A stretch of DNA of 64,000 bases from JACPYF01 sp947085845 (GTDB lineage: Bacteria; Patescibacteriota; Saccharimonadia; Saccharimonadales; Saccharimonadaceae), in NCBI GenBank assembly GCA_947085845.1, contig CAMTXO010000002.1, positions 434,001 through 498,000 of the forward strand, given 5' to 3'. The position numbers and the translations under genes are program-made. This document shows positions 50,374 through 58,853 of the stretch, one piece after another; within the stretch, counting starts at the first letter, position 1; every line of letters begins with the position of its first letter. The notes beneath the pieces are model-generated. The model was not told the origin of the DNA. It made no database searches and saw only the letters and a program-made list of their open reading frames with translations.

Positions 50374-51972
50374 ATGAATCAGCCTCATGTCAGTCGTAAA
50401 TATATTTTTGTGACAGGGGGCGTACTCTCCGGTGTTGGTAAAGGAATTTCAGCTGCAAGCATAGGCGCAGTTTTAAAAGCTCGCGGGCTTAATGTCTCGG
50501 TACAAAAATGTGACCCATACTTAAACGTTGACGCTGGTACTTTAAACCCAGCTGAGCATGGTGAATGCTTTGTAACTATTGATGGCGCCGAAACAGATCT
50601 CGACCTTGGTCATTATGAACGATTTTTGGATATTGAGGTAACACAGCAAAGTGCAACGCTTGCTGGTAGGGTCTTGCGAGACTTGATAGCAAACGAACGA
50701 GCTGGGAAGTTTTTGGGTGAAACAGTGCAAATGGTGCCGCACTTTACCAGTGCAATTAAAGAAGAAATTATCAATTCATCACTAGGTTCTGATGTTCATA
50801 TAGTTGAAATTGGCGGTACGGTTGGGGACTATGAAGGACTGTCATTTGTTGAGGCAATTCGTGAACTTGCAGCTGAAATTGGGCCAGAAAACTGTGCTTT
50901 TGTTCATGTCGTATACATTCCATACCTAAGTGCCAGCAAAGAGTTCAAAACCAAGCCGGCTCAAAACGCTATGAGAGACCTTCGTAGCTTCGGTATTATG
51001 CCTGATGTCATAGTTGCCCGTAGCGACGATTTGACGGGCGAGTCGGTTATAAAGAAGGTTAGTATGTTTGGTGGCGTGCCGCTTGAATCTGTTATTAATT
51101 TGCCAAATGCTAACTCTATTTATGAAGTGCCCTCAACAATTGAGGCTAGTCATATTGATCAATTGCTAGCAACTAAGCTGAAGCTTCCTCTCGGTAAACC
51201 TGATATGAGTACATGGGAGGCAGTAGTCAAGAAATCTTCAACTATATATGACCAGACAATAAAGATTGGTGTCATAGCAAAGTATTTGGACAACGAAGAC
51301 ACGTATTACTCAGTTGTCGAGAGCCTAAAAATTGCAGCATGGGATCAGAGTGTCAATTTAGAAATCTCATGGGTTGATGCTGAAAAAATCGGTGAAAATA
51401 CAGATGATCTAAAAAATTATGACGGCATACTCGTGCCAGGTGGTTTTGGTACTCGAGGGGTAGAGGGTAAAATTACAGCAGCAGGTTGGGCGCTAGAGAA
51501 TAATAAGCCATATCTTGGGCTTTGCCTTGGGCTGCAAGCAGCAGTGATTGCAGCTGCACGAAATGCAGGGGTGGAAGGTGCAACAAGCGCAGAGTTAGAC
51601 GAAGCCTCAGACAAGCAAGTTATTTACCTCATGCCAGACCAAGCTGGCAAGCAAGCAACTGGCGGTACGATGCGGCTTGGAAATTATGATGCCAACTTAG
51701 TAGATGGTTCTATTGTTGCGGGTCTATACGGAGCTAGTGAAGTTACTGAAAGACATCGCCATCGCTATGAGGTGAATCGTCAATATGAGGAAGATATTCA
51801 AAAAGGCGGGTTAGTTATAAGTGGTGAGTCACCAGACGGTCGCTTGGTGGAGTTTATAGAAGCAAAAGAGCATCCATACTTTGTCGCTACACAGGCTCAT
51901 CCAGAATTTAAATCTCGCCCAAATCGTCCACACCCACTTTTTGCCGGTCTTATAAAAGCTGCAAAAAGCTAA
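50374..51972 (+). CDS. pyrG: CTP synthase PyrG
   Basis: PyrG makes CTP from UTP with ATP and glutamine. The 532-residue protein has the synthetase domain with GGVLSGVGKG (about 14-23), GTVGDYEG and a UTP/CTP site region. It also has a class I glutaminase domain with GFGTRG, Cys near 384 in LGLCLGLQ and the His-Glu pair in AHPEF near 508. The ATG at 50374 gives the conserved start (KYIFVTGGVLSG). TACAAT (50360-50365) lies 8 nt before it, so the transcript is leaderless; an in-frame ATG at 50332 lies upstream of that promoter. Confidence 0.97.
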   Translation: MNQPHVSRKYIFVTGGVLSGVGKGISAASIGAVLKARGLNVSVQKCDPYLNVDAGTLNPAEHGECFVTIDGAETDLDLGHYERFLDIEVTQQSATLAGRVLRDLIANERAGKFLGETVQMVPHFTSAIKEEIINSSLGSDVHIVEIGGTVGDYEGLSFVEAIRELAAEIGPENCAFVHVVYIPYLSASKEFKTKPAQNAMRDLRSFGIMPDVIVARSDDLTGESVIKKVSMFGGVPLESVINLPNANSIYEVPSTIEASHIDQLLATKLKLPLGKPDMSTWEAVVKKSSTIYDQTIKIGVIAKYLDNEDTYYSVVESLKIAAWDQSVNLEISWVDAEKIGENTDDLKNYDGILVPGGFGTRGVEGKITAAGWALENNKPYLGLCLGLQAAVIAAARNAGVEGATSAELDEASDKQVIYLMPDQAGKQATGGTMRLGNYDANLVDGSIVAGLYGASEVTERHRHRYEVNRQYEEDIQKGGLVISGESPDGRLVEFIEAKEHPYFVATQAHPEFKSRPNRPHPLFAGLIKAAKS

Positions 51973-52871
51973 GCAAAACTATTGGTGTAGAGTTCGACAG
52001 TTTTACGAGCGTTTGGTTCAATGTCTAAATGTTGCAAGGCTTCATGAGAGGTTGACCATATATACTCCTGAGCTTCATCGTTAAGAGTAACTTTTTTGCT
52101 CGTTACATTTACGATGTTGTCTACGAAAATATGCTGCACACCTTTTTTGTAATAACCCGAGTTTTTTATCTGATCAAATGTAACGATATGTTGACCAACT
52201 GTACCTTTTAGTCCTGTTTCCTCATATACTTCGCGTAGCATTGCACTAGAGAGTAGCTCATTTCGGCGTACTTTGCCGCCAACTATTGAGTAGCGATCAC
52301 CCCATTTGTGTGTTTTTACAAGTAATATTTCTTTTTTATCTTTCACTTCACGCTCGATGATAGCTCCGGCTGCAACGACTGAACCTGGAACCATCAAATC
52401 TTCCCAGAGATCGTGTATCTTCTTTTCATTGCGATGTATTTTCATGCTTGGTAAGTTGTTGTTTTGTACTATGTAGTCGACTAAATTTTCAGGCGAATAT
52501 ATAGCATTTTTGTGTATATATGCCGGGTGATCAGCTAGAGGACTAACGAAAAAGCAGTGAGTATTTGTAAGTTGAGCAATACCTAATTCATATGATGCAC
52601 TTTTGCCTATATAGCCATCAGGATTTACGAAGTAGCTGAAGCCACTATTGCCGAGCTGCTTAATTTTGTGAAGGTACTGTAATTCAACTAATCTTGGGTC
52701 GAGATCAACTTCATCATCAAATAAGGCAAAGCCGTTAGTTTGAGCGACTAGCTCAGAATTCTGAGGTGCGAGAACTTCTATGCCAGCTTGAGTAAAAAGT
52801 GTATGTACGCGCTGTATCTCACTAAAATGTTTAGAAAAACTTCCATGAATTACACAACGTATACCTGTCAT
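51969..52871 (-). CDS. Fusion of a nucleoside deoxyribosyltransferase-like domain and a Nudix hydrolase
   Basis: The 300-residue protein has an N-terminal domain (about 1-130) with VIHGSFSKHFSEI, then FVNPDGYIGKSASYELGIA. This matches nucleoside 2-deoxyribosyltransferase-like proteins (NPDGYIG.S..E.G.A). The C-terminal domain carries a full Nudix box (GGKVRRNEL...LREVYEETGL) after a typical ILLVKTHKWGDRYSIVGGK strand. The combination suggests clearance or sensing of modified nucleotides. It runs convergent with pyrG, overlapping its stop by 4 nt. The substrate is unknown. Confidence 0.82.
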   Translation of the reverse strand: MTGIRCVIHGSFSKHFSEIQRVHTLFTQAGIEVLAPQNSELVAQTNGFALFDDEVDLDPRLVELQYLHKIKQLGNSGFSYFVNPDGYIGKSASYELGIAQLTNTHCFFVSPLADHPAYIHKNAIYSPENLVDYIVQNNNLPSMKIHRNEKKIHDLWEDLMVPGSVVAAGAIIEREVKDKKEILLVKTHKWGDRYSIVGGKVRRNELLSSAMLREVYEETGLKGTVGQHIVTFDQIKNSGYYKKGVQHIFVDNIVNVTSKKVTLNDEAQEYIWSTSHEALQHLDIEPNARKTVELYTNSFA

Positions 52872-53093
52872 ACACTTATTTTACAACTTAAATCTGTAGC
52901 TGTACATTTCTCCCTAGTAAATATAGCGAAAGAAGAGTATATTTATAGGTGAATTTGGTTGTCAATTATCAAGCTAGCCGCGCGTTTTACCGAAGATTTG
53001 TCGCAGCGATACCTAGTGAGGACAAAATAGCCAATACAAATCTCGGATTTACTGACAGGTCGAACAGTAAAGCGAACAATAGGAGAATACACT

Positions 53094-53276
53094 ATGGCTC
53101 AAGATAAAGAGACTAAAAATAAATACGACAAAGAAGATATGGACGTTTGGCTACAAAGCCAGAAAAATTGGCGTGCATGGGGAAGTTGGTTTAGTTGGGG
53201 AAGCCCAATCGGACTGGGAATCTTCTTTGTGCTAGTCGCTGCAACTGTTTGGATATTTGTTCAAACGTTCAAATAG
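53094..53276 (+). CDS. Small single-pass membrane protein (60 aa)
   Basis: I do not recognise the family. The first 25 residues are charged and likely cytoplasmic (AQDKETKNKYDKEDMDVW). A tryptophan-rich stretch (NWRAWGSWFSWGSP) leads into one hydrophobic segment (GLGIFFVLVAATVWIFV), and three residues follow it. AGGAG lies 8 nt before the ATG. The 220 nt before it hold no gene. They include small inverted repeats (AAATC/GATTT near 53039-53051) that could be a structured leader. A terminator follows directly. Confidence 0.75.
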   Translation: MAQDKETKNKYDKEDMDVWLQSQKNWRAWGSWFSWGSPIGLGIFFVLVAATVWIFVQTFK

Positions 53277-53292
53277 ATAGGTTGTGGGGTAA

Positions 53293-53323
53293 AAGAGCAG
53301 TTCGTTTATGAGCTGCTTTTTTA
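53293..53323 (+). terminator. Terminator after the small membrane protein
   Basis: AGCAGTTC pairs with GAGCTGCT (one mismatch) around a short loop and is followed by TTTTTT. It precedes the argS -10 box. Confidence 0.75.
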
Positions 53324-53347
53324 TTACCTCTGTTATAATAAAGTTCA

Positions 53348-54997
53348 ATGAATGATATAAAAACCGTAATTGAGATTGCTATACGTGAACTTTATGAGCT
53401 AGAAGTTTCAGCTGAGCTTACTCGACCAGATGCACAATTTGGTGACTTTAGCTCAAATGTGGCGCTGCAGTTAAGTAAAAAGTTAGGTAAAAATCCGCGC
53501 GAGATTGCAGATGATTTGGTTAAAAAATTAGTTGAAAATGACAGCATTGAAAAGGCTGAAGTTGCTGGTCCTGGGTTTATAAATATATATCTAACGAATC
53601 AGGCGCTGGCATCACTTGTTTCGCTAGATTACAAAAAAGGTAGAGAAAACCAAACAGTTGTGATTGAAACAAACAACCCAAATCCGTTTAAGGCAATGCA
53701 TATTGGCCACGGATTGAACGCAATTGTAGCGGATACCATTGCTAACTTATTGCAGGCGGACGGTGCGCATGTATATCGAGTAAGTTACCATGGTGACGTT
53801 GGTTTGCATGTTGGTAAAAGTATGTACAGCCTATTAAAATTCGTTGATGGAGACATAAATAAACTAGTAAACATTCCGGAAAATGAGCGAAATTCGTTTA
53901 TGTCTAATATGTATGCCGAAGGTTCAAAAGCATTTAAAGAAAACGAGGATGCAAAAATAGAAATTGATGAGTTGGCGCAACAATCATTTCAACCAAAATC
54001 TGCACTGTACAAGCAAGTGTACGATATATGCAAAACATGGAGTTTTGAGCAGATTGATCAGACAGTTGCTCGTTTGGGTAACAAGCCAATTGAAGAGCAG
54101 GGTCGTTTTCTCGAGAGTGATGCAGATGACCGCGGTGTAAAAATTGTTAAAGATAACGTTCCAAAAGTGTTCCAAGAGAGTGACGGTGCATTAATATTCC
54201 GTGGTAGCGAGTATGGCTCTTTTGATAACGCATTCGTTGCTAGTAATGGTCGAGGATTGTATGCTGCACGGGACTTGGGTTTGATGCAGCTTAAAAATGA
54301 ATATTTTCACCCGCAAAAAAGTTATATTATTACGGGCGAAGAACAAAAATCACTTCTAGTAGGGGTAATTGCAGCAGCAGAGATGTGTTTACCAGAGCTA
54401 AAAGATGTAACAGTAAATATACCTACTGGCATGGTAAAACTAACGACTGGAAAAATGAGTTCACGTGATGGTAATGTTATTGAAATTGAATGGCTGCTAC
54501 AGCAAATCTCGAATGCAATCAAAGAGCGTAGTGGCGAGGAAAATAAAGCTATCGAAGCAGGTGCACTTCGCTACCAATTTCTAAAAGTGAAAATTGGATC
54601 TGATGTTGTGTTTGATATTAATGATGCGGTTAGTATCGTCGGTAACTCTGGTCCATATTTGCAATATGCACATGCTCGCGGCTGCTCTATTCTAGGAAAA
54701 TCAACCGAAACTATGAGCGATGAGATTGGCGATAATTTGAACGATTCTGAGCGTTTGTTGGTGCGCAAATTAACCGAATATACAGAGGTAATCGAACACG
54801 CAACACGTGACCTAGCGCCACATCATATTTGTACCTATTTATATGAATTATCTCAAGAATTTAATCGATTTTATGAAAAAAATCAGGTTATAGGCAGTGA
54901 TGAAGAGACTGACCGTCTCAAATTAGTCTCAATCTACGTTGATATATTGAAGTCAGGTCTTGAAATTCTCGGAATACAAGCGCCAAGCAGAGTGTAA
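53348..54997 (+). CDS. argS: Arginine--tRNA ligase
   Basis: ArgRS charges tRNA-Arg. The 549-residue class I enzyme has the N-terminal Add-1-like domain (DAQFGDFSSNVALQLSKKLGKNP), NNPNPFKAMHIGHGLNAI with the HIGH motif (118-121), and SYHGDVGLHVGK. The KMSKS equivalent is KMSSRDGN near 368, and the C-terminal anticodon domain ends in EILGIQAP. TATAAT (53334-53339) lies 8 nt before the ATG with no Shine-Dalgarno sequence: leaderless. Length is normal. Confidence 0.96.
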   Translation: MNDIKTVIEIAIRELYELEVSAELTRPDAQFGDFSSNVALQLSKKLGKNPREIADDLVKKLVENDSIEKAEVAGPGFINIYLTNQALASLVSLDYKKGRENQTVVIETNNPNPFKAMHIGHGLNAIVADTIANLLQADGAHVYRVSYHGDVGLHVGKSMYSLLKFVDGDINKLVNIPENERNSFMSNMYAEGSKAFKENEDAKIEIDELAQQSFQPKSALYKQVYDICKTWSFEQIDQTVARLGNKPIEEQGRFLESDADDRGVKIVKDNVPKVFQESDGALIFRGSEYGSFDNAFVASNGRGLYAARDLGLMQLKNEYFHPQKSYIITGEEQKSLLVGVIAAAEMCLPELKDVTVNIPTGMVKLTTGKMSSRDGNVIEIEWLLQQISNAIKERSGEENKAIEAGALRYQFLKVKIGSDVVFDINDAVSIVGNSGPYLQYAHARGCSILGKSTETMSDEIGDNLNDSERLLVRKLTEYTEVIEHATRDLAPHHICTYLYELSQEFNRFYEKNQVIGSDEETDRLKLVSIYVDILKSGLEILGIQAPSRV

Positions 54998-54999
54998 AC

Positions 55000-55028
55000 T
55001 TGCACACATACTAACGCAGGAGTAAAAT
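55000..55028 (+). promoter_or_regulatory. Promoter of the small gene at 55208
   Basis: TTGCAC (55000-55005), 17 nt, TAAAAT (55023-55028). A leader of about 170 nt follows, containing a CACAC-GATTA-GTGTG repeat (55069-55083) and a strong hairpin. Confidence 0.6.
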
Positions 55029-55097
55029 ATGAGATGTGAGTAAACGAATTATTATCTCGAGTGATCTCCACACGATTAGTGTGTTGATTATCACGTA

Positions 55098-55142
55098 GGT
55101 AGATTCGTCTCCACATACCCTAGGGAACGAAGCGAATCTACC
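55098..55142 (+). promoter_or_regulatory. Leader hairpin before the gene at 55208
   Basis: GGTAGATTCG (55098-55107) pairs perfectly with CGAATCTACC (55133-55142). A third partial copy, GGTAGATTTTTTG (55153-55165), follows and could pair as an alternative or end transcription early: an attenuator-like layout. Confidence 0.6.
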
Positions 55143-55207
55143 TCCAGCGGACGGTAGATTTTTTGTTCCTTGTACCTATACATCACAATCCAATAAGGAG
55201 GTGGTTC

Positions 55208-55555
55208 GTGTCGGACGAACTAGACCTAAAAAAAGTAGTAGAGCGAGAGTTCCGCGAACGAAAAGGTATTTACGGCGATAACATGCCGAAACTCATCGAA
55301 TACCTCAGGAGTAGGCTTGGGCTTGAGCCTACAGAGTGTTCAAAAACAAAGCTCCAGGCCGCTGTGAATAGTTTGATCCACGAGAAAAAACTCGTTCGCA
55401 AGCGATTTACACCCAAGCCGGTTGCTGTTTCCGAAACTCGTGGCGAAGAAGGTGTGATTGTGTATCACAGTGATTTCAAATACGAACCAGGATCAGCGTT
55501 TCCTCCAGAATTCGGTGAGTTTGTTGCCAAACATCACCAGCTGGCTGCGGTGTAG
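55208..55555 (+). CDS. Small hypothetical protein, winged-helix-like (115 aa)
   Basis: I do not recognise the family. The protein is mostly helical at the start (LDLKKVVEREFRERKGIYGD, MPKLIEYLRSRLGL), then KTKLQAAVNSLIHEKKLVRKRF and a short acidic beta end. The order helix-helix-helix-basic strand recalls small winged-helix DNA-binding proteins, but this is a weak call. GTG at 55208 follows a strong AAGGAGGT (55196). An in-frame start at 55163 lies within the leader. Promoter, structured leader and own terminator make it a separate unit between argS and mscL. Confidence 0.65.
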   Translation: MSDELDLKKVVEREFRERKGIYGDNMPKLIEYLRSRLGLEPTECSKTKLQAAVNSLIHEKKLVRKRFTPKPVAVSETRGEEGVIVYHSDFKYEPGSAFPPEFGEFVAKHHQLAAV

Positions 55556-55568
55556 TGGATTGTGATGT

Positions 55569-55609
55569 GGGGTGTTGCTAGTTAAGTATTAGCAGCACCC
55601 CGAAAATTT
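55569..55609 (+). terminator. Terminator of the gene at 55208
   Basis: GGGGTGTTGCTA pairs with TAGCAGCACCCC (55590-55601, one G-T pair), followed by AATTTTTTG. Confidence 0.88.
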
Positions 55610-55648
55610 TTTGATACAATGAATCTATAGAAACAGGAGATTGAAGTT

Positions 55649-56089
55649 ATGGCTGAAAAAGGGAAAATAGCGATTGAAGCGGCTGCAAACAGCAATGTGA
55701 GCCTAGATGCACCCAAAGGGCGTCGTAAAAAATCAGTTGCAAAAAAAGTAACCGGCAAAAGCGTCCAGCATGCCAGTGGTTTTATGGATTTCATACGAAC
55801 TCAAGGTGTTGTCGGCTTGGCGGTTGGTCTAGTTCTAGGTGGGGCAGTAACAATTTTAGTGAAATCATTAATCGATAATGTTGTTATGCCGCCGCTTGGT
55901 TTTATACTTGGCTCTGCAGAAGGCTTGAAAGGCCTGGAGCTTATAATTGGTAAGGCCGGTGGGAAACAAGCTGTTTTACACTACGGTGTGTTTCTTAATG
56001 ACCTTGTGAATTTTATTGTTATCGCTCTTGTTGTTTACCTTATTGTGCACTTACTCGGCTTCGATAAGTTAGATAAAAAGAAGGGATAA
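55649..56089 (+). CDS. mscL: Large-conductance mechanosensitive channel MscL
   Basis: MscL opens at high membrane tension to release solutes during osmotic downshock. The 146-residue protein has the family core from about residue 45: FMDFIRTQGVVGLAVGLVLGGAV (TM1), the conserved loop VMPPLGFILG, and TM2 GVFLNDLVNFIVIALVVYLIV. The C-terminal charged helix is very short (DKLDKKKG). An extra N-terminal stretch of about 43 residues is unusual: basic and Ala/Ser-rich, including GRRKKSVAKKVTG. AGGAG precedes the ATG. msrB follows after 4 nt. Confidence 0.94.
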   Translation: MAEKGKIAIEAAANSNVSLDAPKGRRKKSVAKKVTGKSVQHASGFMDFIRTQGVVGLAVGLVLGGAVTILVKSLIDNVVMPPLGFILGSAEGLKGLELIIGKAGGKQAVLHYGVFLNDLVNFIVIALVVYLIVHLLGFDKLDKKKG

Positions 56090-56093
56090 AATA

Positions 56094-56498
56094 ATGCATC
56101 GGGTGGAGAAGACTGACGAGGAATGGAAAAAAATTCTCGACCCAGAACGCTACAAAGTCCTTCGCGAAAGAGCGACTGAAGCACCTTTTTCGGGTGAGTA
56201 TGACAGTGTTTTCGATACGGGCACCTATATGTGCGCTGCATGTGGTGTACAGTTATTTGAAAGCAAAACAAAATTTGATGCTCAGTGTGGATGGCCAAGT
56301 TTTTATGATGCTATAGAAGGCAGTGTTGTATTCACAAAAGACGACTCATTTGGAATGCAACGAACGAATGTAACTTGTGCGAATTGTGGTGGACATCTTG
56401 GGCATATGTTTGAGGGCGAAAAGTTTGCAACACCAACCGACCAGCGGTACTGTATCAACTCGCTGTCGTTGCAGTTCACTCCATCGAAATATACATAG
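56094..56498 (+). CDS. msrB: Peptide methionine (R)-S-oxide reductase MsrB
   Basis: MsrB repairs oxidised methionine (R form). The 134-residue protein has both zinc pairs, Cys47/Cys50 (MCAACG) and Cys95/Cys98 (TCANCG), and the catalytic Cys120 in RYCINSLSL. The substrate-site block CGWPSFYDAIEGSV is also intact. The start MHRVEKTDEEWKKIL is typical. It is encoded 4 nt after mscL, probably co-transcribed. Unlike DnaG and the sirtuin in this window, it keeps its zinc ligands. Confidence 0.96.
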   Translation: MHRVEKTDEEWKKILDPERYKVLRERATEAPFSGEYDSVFDTGTYMCAACGVQLFESKTKFDAQCGWPSFYDAIEGSVVFTKDDSFGMQRTNVTCANCGGHLGHMFEGEKFATPTDQRYCINSLSLQFTPSKYT

Positions 56499-56538
56499 CC
56501 TATACGCGCCTATTTTTTTGGTGATACAATAATAAAAG

Positions 56539-57942
56539 ATGACATACTCCAATAGACTAATTATGGAGGTGGGGGATAAGCCACGAGAAGCTTGTGGCGT
56601 GTTCGGGATTTGGCAAGATGCTCCGAAAGCCCTCGGCTCTACAGCTTATTTAGCCTTGCTCGGCTTGCAGCATCGCGGCCAAGATGGTGCTGGAATTGCA
56701 ATATACAACAGCTATGAAAATAATTTTGTTATACAAAAAGACCTAGGACTTGTGGACGACGTGTTTGCCGACGGTAGGCATCTTGAAGGTTTGCCACAAG
56801 GTCAAATTGCAATAGGACACAATAGTTATAGTACTAGTGGTGCGAAGGATAATTTCGAAGGTTTGCAGCCCTTGCATTCTCTTACTGCTGGTAAACAGCT
56901 TGTTCTTGCTCACAATGGACATATTGATGAGTTGTCAGGGCTTCCAACAGGAGAAACAGACACGCAAGTACTAGTTGAAATGATTAGTGAGGAAATGCAA
57001 GGGGGCTTGGATGTTGTGTATGCTTTAAAAAAAGTAACCGATGGAATGGTCAATGGTGCATACTCTCTCGTATTATCAGACGGCAATCGTTTGGTTGGAA
57101 TGCGTGACCCAAGGGGGTTCAGACCGTTGATGATTGGCGAAAATGACAATGGTTATTGTTTGGCTTCGGAAAGTTCGGCCCTATTTGCTACCGACTTCCA
57201 CCCTTTACGTGATGTTAGACCGGGTGAGATTGTGGTTATTGATGAAAAGGGTGTAGAAAGTATAGAAAATACATCTGGATTAACTCCGAAAATTTGTGGT
57301 ATGGAATATGCATACTTTGCTCGTCCCGATACGGACCTTGATGGTATTAATATTCAAATGGCCAGAGAGAGAATGGGCGAGATGTTAGCTAAAAAAGAAA
57401 ATGATGACTTTCATGCAGACATGATTGTTGGTGTCCCAGATTCTGGTGTACCGGCTGCTCACGGCTACGCACGAGAAATTGGTATTCCATTGGAGCAAGC
57501 ACTTGTAAAAAATAGATACGTTACACGGACATTTATAAAAAATACACAGGCAGATAGAGAGCGTGCAGTGCTAACAAAACTAAGTCCCAATGAAGCTATT
57601 ATTGATGGCAAAAAACTGGTTATCGTTGATGATTCTATTGTTCGGGGAACAACCACAAAAACACTAATTGCAATGTTAAAAGACGCTGGTGCGGCGGAAG
57701 TACACCTAAGGATATCGTGGCCACCATATAAATGGCCGTGTTATTTTGGTATGGATACTGGCCGACCAGATGAATTAATTGCAAGCAAGATGAGTGAAAG
57801 TGAGATTTGTGAATATATAGGGGCAGATTCATTAAAATATATTTCAACAGATGAAGTAAAAGAGGCAATTGGCTCGAAAGATATTTGTACTGCATGCGCA
57901 GACGGTCGATACCCATCGCATCGACATCAAAAGGAGTCGTAG
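56539..57942 (+). CDS. purF: Amidophosphoribosyltransferase PurF
   Basis: PurF starts purine synthesis by converting PRPP and glutamine to phosphoribosylamine. The 467-residue protein has the N-terminal Ntn glutaminase domain with Cys19 (REACGVFGIW). The first 18 residues would be removed as a propeptide. GLQHRGQDGAG follows, and the PRTase domain has VIVDDSIVRGTTTKT (about 360-374). TACAAT (56525-56530) lies 8 nt before the ATG (leaderless), which supports the longer start over Met9. No other purine-synthesis gene is next to it, so its supply role is unclear; an orphan PurF may be used for another amide or ribosylamine. Confidence 0.92.
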   Translation: MTYSNRLIMEVGDKPREACGVFGIWQDAPKALGSTAYLALLGLQHRGQDGAGIAIYNSYENNFVIQKDLGLVDDVFADGRHLEGLPQGQIAIGHNSYSTSGAKDNFEGLQPLHSLTAGKQLVLAHNGHIDELSGLPTGETDTQVLVEMISEEMQGGLDVVYALKKVTDGMVNGAYSLVLSDGNRLVGMRDPRGFRPLMIGENDNGYCLASESSALFATDFHPLRDVRPGEIVVIDEKGVESIENTSGLTPKICGMEYAYFARPDTDLDGINIQMARERMGEMLAKKENDDFHADMIVGVPDSGVPAAHGYAREIGIPLEQALVKNRYVTRTFIKNTQADRERAVLTKLSPNEAIIDGKKLVIVDDSIVRGTTTKTLIAMLKDAGAAEVHLRISWPPYKWPCYFGMDTGRPDELIASKMSESEICEYIGADSLKYISTDEVKEAIGSKDICTACADGRYPSHRHQKES

Positions 57943-57975
57943 CGCAATCATGCTAAGTCTTATATACTTGTTCTC

Positions 57976-58521
57976 ATGAGTAAAAGCGATAATATTCTTT
58001 GGATTGATCTAGAAATGACAGGTCTCGATCCAATAGAAGATAGAATAATGGAAGTTGCTGCTATTGTGACTGATTGGGATTTTAACGAAATAGCTACGTA
58101 TGAAGCAGTTGTTAAAGTTGGTCCACGATTAGTTGAACGTCGTATGGCGGTCGAGAAGCAATTTTGGGATGCGAATCCCGAAGCTAGAGATGGACTAATA
58201 GAGCAGAATCTTGCAAAAGGTCGTTCAGGCAGAATTATTGAAAACGAACTATTAGAGTTTATTGAAAAACATTTTGATGATGACAAGCCAGTATTACTTG
58301 CTGGAAATTCTATACACCAAGATCGCAGATTTATAGTTAATGAATGGGATAGGCTAAACGCAAAACTACACTACCGTATGCTCGACGTCAGTGCTTGGAA
58401 AGTTGTTTTTGATGGCAAATTTGGTAAAAAATTTTCAAAACCAGAAGAGCACAGAGCATTAAGCGATATTCGTGGTTCAATCATGGAATTGAAATATTAT
58501 TTGAACAAGATAAAAGTATGA
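57976..58521 (+). CDS. orn: Oligoribonuclease Orn
   Basis: Orn degrades 2-5-nt RNA fragments (nanoRNA) to mononucleotides. The 181-residue DEDDh exonuclease has WIDLEMTGLD (Asp/Glu pair), AGNSIHQDRRFI (Asp) and HRALSDI (His/Asp). Length and spacing are as in the family. TATACT (57963-57968) lies 7 nt before the ATG, so it is leaderless. The next gene overlaps its stop by 4 nt. Confidence 0.95.
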   Translation: MSKSDNILWIDLEMTGLDPIEDRIMEVAAIVTDWDFNEIATYEAVVKVGPRLVERRMAVEKQFWDANPEARDGLIEQNLAKGRSGRIIENELLEFIEKHFDDDKPVLLAGNSIHQDRRFIVNEWDRLNAKLHYRMLDVSAWKVVFDGKFGKKFSKPEEHRALSDIRGSIMELKYYLNKIKV

Positions 58522-58853
58522 CACACAAAGAATTAGAAAAATATTTGCTTAGTTTTCCAAACACATGGCTAGATTATCCGTTTGGAGAAGATGCTGCAGT
58601 ATATAAAATTGGCCACAAGGAAACAGGTGGTGGCAAGATGTTCGCTATTGTAGGCGAAAAAGCGAATCCAGTTCGAATTAGCTTGAAGTGCGATCCTCAA
58701 CTCGCGATAACTTTGCGAGAGAAGTATGAAAGCGTGGTTCCAGGTTACCATTTGAATAAAAAGCATTGGAATACAATTATTTGTACTGGCCAGCTCAGCC
58801 AAGACGAAGTGTTTGATTTAATTAGGCTCAGTTATCAACTAGTTAACGATTGA
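58518..58853 (+). CDS. YjbR/MmcQ-like protein
   Basis: The 111-residue protein shows the YjbR/MmcQ pattern: NTWLDYPFGEDAAVYKIG, MFAIVGEKANPVRISLKCDP, VVPGYHLNKKHWNTI. Members bind DNA or act in unknown roles; function here is not known. ATGA overlap links it to orn. Its 3' end overlaps the convergent membrane-anchored gene by 15 nt. Confidence 0.88.
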   Translation: MTHKELEKYLLSFPNTWLDYPFGEDAAVYKIGHKETGGGKMFAIVGEKANPVRISLKCDPQLAITLREKYESVVPGYHLNKKHWNTIICTGQLSQDEVFDLIRLSYQLVND

